Below, piece after piece: positions 43,295 through 53,857 of a DNA stretch of 64,000 nucleotides; within the stretch, counting starts at the first letter, position 1; each line of letters opens with the position of its first letter. The notes under the pieces are model-generated. The model was not told the origin of the DNA and did no database searches. It saw only the letters and a program-made list of their open reading frames with translations. The stretch is from Apostichopus japonicus (taxonomy: Eukaryota; Echinodermata; Holothuroidea; Aspidochirotida; Stichopodidae): the NCBI RefSeq assembly GCF_037975245.1, contig NC_092578.1, positions 13,744,321 through 13,808,320 of the forward strand. The letters are read 5' to 3'. The translations under genes and the position numbers were made by a program.

Positions 43295-44501
43295 ATGTTT
43301 CCAAAGTTGTATCTACTCTGTTGCCTCTTAGCTGTGGTGGAATGGAGTGTCGAGGCTGATGTTATAACTGTTGACCTTTCTCAGGAAGAGTTCGATGGCT
43401 GGATCGCATTTATTCCTGTAAATCGAAGCAAACTTCAATCCAGGATTGATGAGATGACTTCAGAGAAAAGTGGTAAGTAGTTTTTAAGTATAAAAGCTAA
43501 ATCCAAAATTTGTATATGGGTTTTGCTTCTTTTAGACTAGATCTGATAATCTGTGTGCTAGACTGTGTAAGCCAGACGTTTTCACTTATTAGCATCTGTT
43601 GTTCAAAGACCCATTTTCTCAGCAAATAAATGTGTTACCAAAGTACAACATGCATCATCGGATTTTGTTTGCAAGTGGTCTGTAACATTCATATGTAAAA
43701 ATTGTAAATCAAAATGGAATCATCTCTTATCATCCTTTTAGACGTGAAGTTTTCCTGCCATCTTATCATTCCTGTAAAGACCATGTCTGTGAGGACCAGC
43801 ATGTCGTTGTAATTGCTTACGGGACAGTGTCGGCCGTTCTTCGTGATGAATCATCCTTAGATCCTGATTGTGACGTTGCATTAGATTCTGATGCATTCTC
43901 TTTCATGTTACCTTTCTTAAGTTCTGAACCTGATCAACCAGGTCAGCTGTCATTGGTTCTACCTCGATACACGTCAACAGAGGGCGTCTTTTTCGACCCA
44001 AATGTTGCCATAACTAGCAAAATACAAGCAGAGAGACTTGTACACAACAGAAATGAAACGCATGTTTCCATCGATTTTCAACACGGCGACTTTAAGCTCA
44101 AAATGGAGGGACAGATATCGGGTGGTTGTCAGGAGCCGAATGACTACAATCTTCAAGCGTTAGAAGATTACACTCAGGAATTAAGTTTATCGCAAACACC
44201 GCCTGATTTTTCGGTGTGTGAAAACTTACATGAATGTATCTGCGATGTCGACTTCTGTAGCGTGTGGGACCGATATCGGGAAGAATTAACAGAGGCTGGA
44301 TCGAACGTGTGTCAGTATTGGACACATGCAAGCGACGCCGTCAACTGTGAAGCCTCGTTCAAGATTCTAGAAATATCAACAGAATTAAAGGAATATATCG
44401 CCTTAGACGGGGATCACACTACAATTGTTGCTGGAGAGATGCAAAAGGGGTTGTTTGGTATTGGTTTAAAGTTTCCATGTGTCAATCAGGGTATTTGCTA
44501 G
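43295..44501 (+). pseudogene. Array copy 1: secreted Cys-rich protein gene, frameshifted
   Basis: Family not recognised. Exon 1 (43295-43472) encodes a signal peptide (MFPKLYLLCCLLAVVEW) and the mature start DVITVDLSQ, ending at GTAAGT. Exon 2 (43742-44501) follows CTTTTAG. The other copies read GAAG-TTTTT-CC just after the acceptor; here there are only four T, so the frame shifts and stops at TAA ~70 nt into exon 2. From about 43,827 onward the original frame is open and well conserved, including all later cysteines. Either a young pseudogene or a homopolymer error in the assembly. AATAAA at 44625-44630. Confidence 0.85.
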
Positions 44502-44624
44502 GTTCTACAAAGAACGGAGTTTGTTGAGTTAGCATTACACAGACAAATAAGGGGACTTCGGGGTTTTTTGGGTATAAATTTTGACTGCAATATGTGGTTC
44601 CATTATCAATATTGCTTACAGTGA

Positions 44625-44630
44625 AATAAA
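44625..44630 (+). terminator. Polyadenylation signal of copy 1
   Basis: AATAAA 124 nt after the stop codon. The same hexamer is kept at the equivalent place in copies 3 and 5. Confidence 0.7.
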
Positions 44631-47412
44631 ACAAACGTTCATGGTTACGGCTAAAATGCTCCCAACCTAAGCTCACTTGTGTGTGTGTATCGATCTCTTT
44701 CCACCGCCAACTCTCTCCTCCCATCCACCCTCCCCCATCCCACCCTGGAGGTATACTGGACCATATAAATTTAATTACAGTATATTATCAATATCAAATG
44801 TAAGTGAACAGACGCCTGTCAATACAAGGAGTTGTTTTATGCTTGGATGAGATGGCAGCCAGGCAACACCATATGACTGAATACCAGAATATAATCACTT
44901 CATTTATCACTTTTAATTGGCGTATGCTACCGTGGGTGTGCACATCTGAGTGTGCACTAAAGAAATGGAACATATACAAATACATGCATTAGACTTTGAA
45001 ACTGAATTTGATTTTACCCGCCTTATTGACAAGAGTAAGTGTACTTCCACAGCAGAGACATGTATGGCGAATAGAGTGGTAAGTACTCTACTCCTGACTT
45101 AAGAACCAACTGTGAAAACTTGTTTGTATTTATTTTAGTGCTCCACTCAAATAGTGTCATAGTTGTCCCTGAAAAGTTCCGTGAAAAAGCAACCCTCCCT
45201 CCTTCCAACCACCTTCCCATATACACTTATTATTGTGTAATATTTTCCATATTAGTATGTGCATGCAGTTCTCAGTTTAATGTTAATGTTGCAAAGTGGG
45301 TAGTAGCCTATTTTCCTAGTATTAAATTGATAGTTATAAGCCCAGAACATCATAACCGTCATCCCATGTTATTCTGGCTTGTGGATCCATCGTTAGAGAG
45401 ACAGTTTTACGTAAAATGAGGTGGTTATAATTTCTGTCATTAGGCTTTAGTCATATCGCATTCGAAAGGACAGCCGTAGCCGGTCTAGGGTTCTAGGTTT
45501 ACTATATCCAGGGTCCAGTGAATAACAGTACAACAGCTGAGCAGACGACACTAGTGAAGTAAGTAGATTCCTATGTTATTTCTTCTACTATCGCTTCCTA
45601 AGAATTACCTGTAAAACAACGATATCACAATTTCGAGTGATTAATGTCAACTTTATCACTTTAGTCATGTCAAAGACGTAGTGTTTGTATCACGCGCCGG
45701 TACTTTCTTGCCGTACAAACAAAGCGCCACCGCTAGGACGGGTGGCTTCAGTATATGTCGCATGACTTCATTCTCCCTACTTCAATTTCTATGGTGTGCA
45801 CACAGCAGGTTATTATTTTTTAACCTCTTCTGCGTTTTGAGCAAGTGCATTACGGTAAATTAAAGATGATAGCGCTCTTGTATAATATTATCTAGAGTTC
45901 CTTTAATATTATCCAGAGCCGTATAAAGATACGGCTGTGATTTATCGCGGGTTGCAATGTCAGAGTTTCAACTAAGATATCTTAGTTCACGAAATAAATG
46001 AGAAACGTGAGTACTTGTATGTCAGAGACAGTTCACTATACACATATACAGATTTCAATTAAAGTATTTATTTAAAAACTTGATAAGTCTTAATTATGTA
46101 TACATGTACAGTTCATTATTCACTTGTTTTTATCGGGAATAGCTCAATTAAGCTGACGAGATTAGTAGCATATATTATAAAAGTAATAAGAAAAAGGGCT
46201 CATCCCTGGAATTATTATTCTAAACTTATAAATATCGAACCCAATGATAAAGAAACAATTCACACGCCTGAAATGTGCTCATCCTAGAATGAGTTTTTGT
46301 ACGGTGTGTGCGTGGGCCGGTGATGGTGTGTTTTGGTACTGGACATCCTAAGCGTACAGAGCGGGGCTGCAACACTTCGTATAGATAAACGTCACATGTC
46401 ACGTGATCATTTGAAAAATCCTTCTCCCCGTTTGCCCGAACAATAAAACACAGCATTATCGGTAATATTGCATTCCAAACGTCACACCTAGGCAACCGTA
46501 AAGCCAATCCTGATGGCAACGCGAATCTGGCATACACTGCTTATTATCAAAGGTAGGAGTTGATTCCACCAAAGGCCCATACGTTATATTAAAAAACACT
46601 TTAGTCTATTATTCAACTGTTCGTGTTTAAATTTTGCATTCCCAAAATATTCTGGCGATTTTAACCATCCATATTGGCAAGTATAACGCAAAGCCAAGCA
46701 TAAGATATCTTTCAATCTTCGCAACACTATGGTAGCATACGCCCATTAAAAGCCCCATTGACTCACACACTCAATCACACAAGTAATGTGGCCTCTAAGT
46801 CTAGATAGAAGTTCTCACTAGCTAAACGCTACCCATCACTGCATAGCTGGCAAGTTGGCCTTTCATGGCACCATCAATGTTTCCGTATCATGACCGCGCA
46901 GATTTTTTGGTATCAGAGTCTAAAGTTTTCGTCACTTGTAAACAAACCTCTTCGCTAAGTGGTAAACAAGTTTCGTTCGCTGATCCTGGGAGCCTAAAGG
47001 GGTCAAAAATTGCCTCAATTGAGCCATTTTTTACACCACAATTACTTCCATTCATGCTCTTCAACATGCAAGCTACAAATAACCACATCCTGATTGATAA
47101 CATATCAAGAAAGATGTTCTCCTACTGCATTTTGGCACTTTTCCTGAAGGAGAACATCCTGGCAGATTGATATAGACTATAATAGGAGTATACTACCCTA
47201 TAACTGCATCACTTCTCTTTCATTGATGTTTATGACTACTCTGACGCTTACTATGTGGTGGTCATTTCCAGAGAGGCCAGTTCTGGAATATATATCATGG
47301 AGAGAGGATGTTTGCAGTGTTCTGAAAGTATCGCGATACCAGCCTAAGAGGTTGTCGCAGGAAAAGGTACATTTCAAGGGTATTGGTAATTATTACGCAG
47401 GCGTGGATTCGA

Positions 47413-47509
47413 CGAGGTAGATGCCAATGGTTCTTGGTCGATATCGGGTGAGGTAGATGCCAATGGTGGTTGGTCGATATCTGGTGAGGTAGATGTGAAG
47501 GGTGGTCAG
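47413..47509 (+). repeat. 36-bp minisatellite (GATATC-containing)
   Basis: About 2.5 units of GGTCGATATCGGGTGAGGTA plus GATGCCAATGGTGGTT. Related tracts lie at 50,279, 56,700 and 59,877. Confidence 0.85.
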
Positions 47510-48627
47510 CCGACATGTACAAAGCGATACCACGAATGCATTAACATATCACAGAGAACTGTGTGTTGCCGTCACCTGGGAGATGTACGAAATAACGTAG
47601 TGCGCAGATCGAGTTCAGGCGATCTAAAAGGAAATCCTCGTTCTTATATGGCTCGCGGTGTAGTAGCCATTGGCATCTACCTCATCGAATTAATACACGC
47701 CGGTTCTCCTACTGCATTTTGTCATTTTTCATGAAGGAGAACAATCGGGTGGATTGATATAGAATCTAGTAGGAGTATGCCACCTCATGTCTATCATTTT
47801 CGATGATTTACACCGGAACTTTCCCTCTAACACCATCGATTTGCTGAACCACCAGCTACCTTAGAAATAATGTGAATCGCTTTTAAAACCCAAGGAGAAC
47901 AACTTTAGGGTATAACACCTGACAAAATTTACACTAAAAATAAAGCTTTAGATACTGCATCAACCAGCTTTAATTAACTGTGTTACTTTCTTATTGAATA
48001 GCCGAGATTCATTAATTTTAATGTAATGGTAATAAAAGTTGATTAAATATCAAATAGATTCGATAATTAAAATAAGTAAGTGAGGTGATTATATTCTTAT
48101 ATTCAGTCAGATGATTCTGCCTGCCATCTCATCTAGTCATAAAACAACTCCTTGTATTGACAGGAGTCTGTTAACTTACATTTTGATATTGATAAGAAAC
48201 TGTAATTGATTTTATATGGTCCAGTATACCCCTCCCCCCCCCAAAAAAAAATACTCACACAAACACACAGAGAGGTGTGTTTTACATGCGAACTAAGTAA
48301 CCCCATGGCTTTTTCCATTTATCAAAACCCACGTATCGAAACACATGCACTTACAGAGAGAGGGTGGGTGGGGAGCATTGAGGGGTAGAGAGAGGTGGTG
48401 GTGGAGAGAGATCGATACACACACAACTTGACACAAGTTAGCTTAGTCTGGGAGAATTTTACCCGTGACCATGAACGTTTGTTTTTATCACTGTAATCAA
48501 TATTGAAAATGTTATGAGAACCACATATTGCAGTCAAAACTTATGCCCAAAAAAAAAGATAAAAAAGCTGAAGTCCCTTTAATTGTCTGTGTTATGATAC
48601 CCCAATAAATTTCGCACTTTTTAAAAC

Positions 48628-49832
48628 CTAACAATTACCTTCATTGACACAAGGAAACTTTAAACCAATACCAAATAACCCCTTTTGCATCTCTCCAGCA
48701 ACAATTGTAGTGTGATCCCCGTCTAAGGCGATATATTCCTTTAATTCTGTTGATATTTCTAGAATCTCGAACGAGGCTTCACAGCTGACGGCGTCGCTTG
48801 CATGTGTCCAATACTGACACACGTTCGATCCAGCCTCTGTTAATTCTTCCCGATATCGGTCCCACACGCTACAGAAGTCAACATCGCAGATACATTCATG
48901 TAAGTTTTCACACACCGAAAAATCAGGCGGTGTTTGCGATAAACTTAATTCCTGAGTGTAATCTTCAAACGCTCGAAGATTGTAGTCATTCGGCTCGTGA
49001 CAACCACCCGATATCTGTCCCTCCATTTTGAGCTTAAAGTCGCCGTGTTGAAAATCGATGGAAACATGCGTTTCATTTCTGTTGTGTACAAGTCTCTCTG
49101 CTTGTATTTTGTTAGTTATGGCAACATTTGGGTCGAAATAGACGCCCTCTGTTGACGTATATCGAGGTAGAAACAATGACAGCTGACCTGGTTGATCAGG
49201 TTCAGAACTTAAGAAAGGAAACATGAAAGAGAATGCATCAGAATCTAATGCAACGTCACAATCAGGGTCTAAGGATGACTCAGTACGAAGAACGGCCGAC
49301 ACTGTCCCGTAAGCAATCACAACGACATGCTGGTCCTCACAAACAAGGTCCTTACAGGAATTATAAGATGGTAGGAAAAACTTCACGTCTAAAAGGATGA
49401 TAAGAGATGATTCCATTTTGATTTACAATTTTTACATATGAATATTACAGACCACTTGCAAACAAAGTCCGATGATGCATGTTGTACTTTGATAACACAT
49501 TTATTTCCCGAAAAATGGGCCTTTGAAAAACGGAGGCTAATAAGTGAAAACGGCTGGGTCACACAGATTGGCACACATATTATTAGATCAACTCTCAAAG
49601 AAGCAAAATCTATTAATAAATTTGGGATTTATCCTTCACTTATAAACTACTTACCACTTTTCTCTGAATTTATATCATCAATCCTAAATTGAAGTTTGCT
49701 TCGATTTACAGGAATAAATGTGATCCAGCCATCGAACACATCCTCAGACAGGTCAACAGTTATAATATCAGTCTCGTCACCCCATTCCACCACAGCTAAG
49801 AGGCAACAGATTAGATACAACTTTGGAGACAT
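48628..49832 (-). CDS. Array copy 2: secreted Cys-rich protein, unknown family
   Basis: Exon 1 complement(49655-49832), exon 2 complement(48628-49388), GT/AG borders, phase 1; 939 nt, 312 residues. Signal peptide MSPKLYLICCLLAVVEW, then a mature protein with 12 Cys from exon 2 (notably CENLHECICDVDFC) and two sequons (NRS, NET). Minus-subtype markers: MSPK, GDE, LRAFEDY, SCEASF, VNEG. It ends GNC where other copies end GIC. The start ATG was chosen because it precedes an ideal signal peptide conserved in all five copies. Function unknown; secretion is inferred. At the place where plus copies have AATAAA, this copy has GATAAA. Confidence 0.85.
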
Positions 49833-50278
49833 GTTGCGACTAGGGACGGAGATGGCCAGTACAATAATGTCATCCTCTTACTTTGTGTTGCATTTGATTT
49901 CACGGGTAACTTGATGTTTAGTTAGATTTTGAAAATATTTGCTGGTATATGAGACTAATATGAATAATATTTAATTTGAAGATGTAACCAACTTATTCTC
50001 ATCAAATTTTCAAAGAGTTGAAAAGGACGGTCACAGTTAAAATGCACGTTGCTACTTTTTTATTGATTTGCCGAGATTCATTCATTTTAATGTAGAGACA
50101 CATTAAAAATTAATTCGATAGTTAAATATATTCGATAATTAAAACAGGAAAACAATGTCATTATTTTCTAATATGCAGTGTGACTATCCTGTCTATACCG
50201 ACGCATGTAGTCATAACTTTCTTGTATTCGACTAATCACATTGTCCATATCCAAGTAGTTTGATATTGGAAAAATGCT

Positions 50279-50442
50279 GTGGTTGGTCGATATCGGGTGA
50301 GGTAGATACCAATGGTGGTTGGTCGATATCGGGTGAGTTAGATGCCAATGGTAGTTTGTCGATATCGGGTGAGATAGATGTAATGGGTAGCTGGTCGGTA
50401 TCGGGTAAGGTAGATCTCCAAGGAGCTGTAGAGGGTGGTTGA
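50279..50442 (+). repeat. 36-bp minisatellite, divergent spacer 1
   Basis: Four to five units with TCGATATCGGGTGAG cores. Unit length is a multiple of three and the frame stays open on both strands (SISGEVDANGGW on plus). Confidence 0.85.
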
Positions 50443-50787
50443 TTGATTTCGGGGGAGATAATGTGCAGCGTTATTTGGTCTTGGTACATTTTCTCCCTCT
50501 CTCGGTCCAAAAGGAAATCCTTCTTCTCGTTCTTTTATGGTTTCAAAAATTTCTCGAATTTTGCTCTTCTGGAACTGTTGTTATCCACCCTCACCCTTTT
50601 TAATAACTTATTCGTTTTTTTTCACTTCCTTTCTGCGTTGTTGTACTTGTTACGTTATTGGTATGAAAACCACTTCTCGACTTTTCGTTCGGAAATAGGA
50701 CAAGCAAACCTTATTTTATACCTGGTTTGGTTATTGCTTCATCTTAGCACCTGGCCTAATACGAAATGAACTTTCTTTCCATTGGTT

Positions 50788-50960
50788 TTATTCATTTGAC
50801 CAGGATAATGAGTGAGAACTTTCTCCTACATCATAGACAGACCGGGGATATTTCCTGGCCTCTCGCTCCACCATGTGTTGCGCGCATTTCTCAGTTGTTT
50901 TAGAAGCTGCTTTACGTAAGCTCTTCACCCGTGTCGAGTGTCGCCTATAATCCTTGTTGT
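50788..50960 (-). pseudogene. Decayed coding relic in spacer
   Basis: The minus strand has ~57 codons without a stop (RRHSTRVKSLRKAASKTTEK, then CAQHMVEREARKYPRSVYDV). An upstream piece in another frame reads VSTKHQELIQQG. The equivalent at ~60,410-60,560 has two stops. Composition and decay suggest an old transposon protein fragment; the family is not identified. Confidence 0.45.
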
Positions 50961-51276
50961 ATCAGTTCTTGATGCTTTGTAGACACCTTTTCTACTCTTT
51001 TGCAGATGAGACCCATTTGGTGGAAGCGGCAGTAGCTTTGCGACCATAGTAAACCTCAAATCCCGATTTCCAAGCCTTTGGCAAGCTCTTCTTTAGGATC
51101 AGTATCATCTACCACCTCTCCTTTAACGGCAACGAATGCAAACTCTTTCCTCATAAATCCATCCGTATCCTCATTCCAGTTGTATCACCAAGCCGCATCC
51201 CCCCCCCCTCCCTCTATCTCTCCCACCCGCCTCTTTTTAACGGCAAAACCTTACCACAACTTCACACTTTAGTCAC

Positions 51277-51304
51277 CTCTTAGCTGATTCTTTTGAATCA
51301 GCTA
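51277..51304. repeat. Hairpin in divergent spacer
   Basis: CTTAGCTGATTC, loop TTTT, GAATCAGCTAAG: 12-bp perfect arms. The identical hairpin is at ~60,876-60,903 in the second spacer. Confidence 0.85.
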
Positions 51305-51659
51305 AGATTCGGTTGATTCATCTCCAAGCCCCAAATTGGTACAATTCAGGCCATTTGGGCCAAATAAATTCGGCCACATTCGAATTTGAAACTGGGTTCT
51401 ACGACAATGGCTATACCAATATAGAAAATTGTAAAGAAAAGAAAATTACTTTGAAAGACAAAGTGATTTGTTTATTACATCACAACAAATTTACAAAGAT
51501 GATGATACATGCACTGATCAATATTTGGCAAACTCTGTTTGTTAAACCTCACTGAACCCTTTTAGCTCCATAGATAGAACAATTTGGTTACATCACTTGT
51601 ATTTACGTTAATTCCAGTTAATATTCAGAGCACACATAGCGGTTGTGTTGGTTGACACA

Positions 51660-51875
51660 GGTATTAACATTTTGCGATATAACATTTCTCGTTAATATTT
51701 TTGATGTCATTTTGCGTCAAAAGTTATTACCTGTGACTCGTTAAAGGATTATTACATTTAACGTCAAAGCTATCACATTTTCCGTTAAGATTACATTTTT
51801 TCGGCGAAAATGATTACTTATCTGGTTAATATTACATTTTGCGTCAATTATTATATTTTGCGGCGCAACAGTTCG
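51660..51875. repeat. TTACATTTTGCG short repeats
   Basis: Imperfect copies of ATTACATTTTGCGTCAA and relatives, spaced 20-50 bp. The block is repeated at ~61,450-61,665. Confidence 0.7.
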
Positions 51876-52523
51876 CACTCCATACTTTCCTTCTTTGTCC
51901 AAGACGATGTTATGGTATGTATCACTGTTAGCATTCCTTCGAATTTCAAAGGTGCGGGGGATCTCACCAGAACGCCATTCCATAAGGGTTACATTTTTTT
52001 GTGCAATTCGTCACAGCCCCCTCCCCCGAATAAAATTAGGCTCCTACGCCCATTCTGGACATTACAATAGCAAGTCTTTTTTAAATATCAAACTACTTGG
52101 ATATGGACAACGTAACATGATAAGTCGAAAACAATAAATTTATGACTACATGCGTCGGTATGGACAGGATAGTCTCATTGCTTATTATAAGATAATTACA
52201 TTGTTTGCCCATTTTAATTATCGAATATATTTAAATATCTAATTAATTTTGATAGTTTCCTGACTTTAAAATTAATGAATCTCGGCAAATTAATTAGAAA
52301 GTGGCAACGTGCAATTGAACTGTGACCGTCCATTTCGAATCTTTGAAAGTTTGATGAGAAAAAGCTAGGTTACATCTTCAAATTAAATATTATTCATATT
52401 AGACCCATATACCAGCAAATCTTTTCAAAATCTAACCAAGCATTAAGTTAAACGTGAAATCAAATACACGCAAAGTAAGAGGATGACATTATTGTTCTGG
52501 CCATCTCCGTTTCTAGTCGCAAG

Positions 52524-53728
52524 ATGTTTCCAAAGTTGTATCTACTCTGTTGCCTCTTAGCTGTGGTGGAATGGAGTGTCGAGGCTGAAATTATAACTGT
52601 TGACCTTTCTCAGGAAGTGTTCGATGGCTGGAGCGTATTTATTCCTGTAAATCGAAGCAAACTTCAATCCAGGATTGATGAGATAACTTCAGAGAAAAGT
52701 GGTAAGTAGTTTTTAAGTAAGGGCTAAATCCCAAATGTGTATATAGGTTAGCTTCTTTAAGAGTTGATCTAATGATATGTGTGATAGACTGTGTGACCTA
52801 GCCGTTTTCACTATATAGCCTCTGTGTTTCAAGGACTCATTTTCGCGGCAAATACATGTGTTATCAAAGTACAACATGCATCATCGGACTTTGTTTGCAA
52901 GTGGTCTGTAACATTCATATGTAAAAATTGTAAATCAAAATGGACTCATCTCTTATTATCCTTTTAGACGTGAAGTTTTTCCTGCCATCTTATCATTCCT
53001 GTAAAGACCATGTCTGTGAGGACCAGCATGTCGTTGTGATTGCTTACGGGATAGTGTCGGCCGTTCTTCGTGATGAGTCATCCTTAGATCCTGATTGTGA
53101 CGTTGCATTAGATTCAGATGCATTCTCTTTCATGTTTCCTTTCTTAAGTTCTGAACCTGATCAACCAGGTCAGCTGTCATTGTTTCTATCTCGATACACG
53201 TCAACAGAGGGCGTCTATTTCGACCCAAATGTTGCCATAACTAACAAAATACAAGCAGAGAGACTTGTACACAACAGAAATGAAACGCATGTTTCCATCG
53301 ATTTTCAACACGGCGACTTTAAGCTCAAAATGGAGGGACAGATATCGGGTGGTTGTCACGAGCCGAATGACTACAATCTCCAAGCGTTGGAAGATTACAC
53401 CCAGGAATTAAGTTTATCGCAAACACCGCCTGATTTTTCGGTGTGTGATAACTTACATGAATGTATCTGCGATGTCGACTTCTGTAGCGTGTGGGACCGA
53501 TATCGGGAAGAATTAACAGAGGCTGGATCGAACGTGTGTCAGTATTGGACACATGCAAGCGACGCCGTCAACTGTGAAGCCTCGTTCGAGATTCTAGAAA
53601 TATCAACAGAATTAAAGGAATATATCGCTTTAGACGAGGATCACACGACAATTGTTGCTGGAGAGATGCAAAAGGGGTCGTTTGGTATTGGTTTAAAGTT
53701 TCCATGTGTCAATCAGGGTATTTGCTAG
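52524..53728 (+). CDS. Array copy 3: secreted Cys-rich protein, unknown family
   Basis: Exon 1 52524-52701, exon 2 52968-53728; 939 nt, 312 residues. Signal peptide MFPKLYLLCCLLAVVEW, with mature start near AEIITVDLSQE. Exon 2 holds 12 cysteines in the order SC, HVC, PDC, GGC, SVC, HEC, IC, FC, NVC, NC, PC, terminal C. Sequons NRS and NET. No transmembrane helix after the signal, no known domain. Plus-subtype markers: MFPK, SVEA, LQALEDY, NCEASF, VNQG. Divergent from copy 2 across a 2.7-kb spacer, so the two may share regulation. AATAAA at 53852-53857. Nearly identical to copy 5. Confidence 0.87.
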
Positions 53729-53851
53729 GTTCTACAAAGAACGGAGATTGTTGAGTTAGCATTACACAGACAAATAAGGGGACTTCGGGTTTTTTTGGGT
53801 ATAAATTTTGACTGCAATATGTGGTTCCATTATCAATATTGCTTAAAGTGA

Positions 53852-53857
53852 AATAAA
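53852..53857 (+). terminator. Polyadenylation signal of copy 3
   Basis: AATAAA 124 nt downstream of the stop codon, same place as in copies 1 and 5. Confidence 0.7.

Larger units (their letters stand above)
44502..48627. other. Convergent spacer between copies 1 and 2
   Basis: 3' flanks of two convergent genes. 44,740-44,880 and 48,120-48,230 are inverted copies of each other. 45,900-46,600 is the block also found at 42.0-42.7 and 55.1-55.9 kb. A 36-bp minisatellite lies at 47,413-47,509. The frame at 46,865-47,170 recurs at 56.15-56.46 kb but is broken there. No supported gene. Confidence 0.7.
49833..52523. other. Divergent spacer between copies 2 and 3
   Basis: Shared, inverted promoter arms (49,833-50,267 and 52,083-52,523) with TGATGAGAATAAGCT-like and ATGCGTCGGTATGGACAGG words surround a 1.8-kb centre. 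The centre holds a 36-bp minisatellite (50,279-50,442), a decayed minus-strand coding relic (50,788-50,960), a 12-bp-arm hairpin (51,277-51,304), TTACATTTTGCG repeats (51,660-51,870) and a transposon-end relic (52,012-52,051). No intact gene. Confidence 0.75.

Noticed and set aside
46865-47170. 101-codon plus-strand frame in the convergent spacer
   Set aside because: The paralogous segment at 56,153-56,460 carries frame-breaking changes, and there are no splice or domain features.
48798-49031. 77-codon frame (MHVSNTDTRS) antisense to exon 2, present in all five copies
   Set aside because: Conserved only because the sense exon is conserved; opposite-strand shadow with no splice or signal features of its own.
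50232-50510. Frame with repeated SPDIDQPP peptide on the minus strand
   Set aside because: It is the 36-bp minisatellite read on the other strand; frame broken in the second spacer.
51078-51272. 64-codon plus frame (MASSSLGSVSS) seen again at 60,675-60,869
   Set aside because: Lies antisense to the decayed relic; low complexity, with a poly-C tract inside; no signal or domain.
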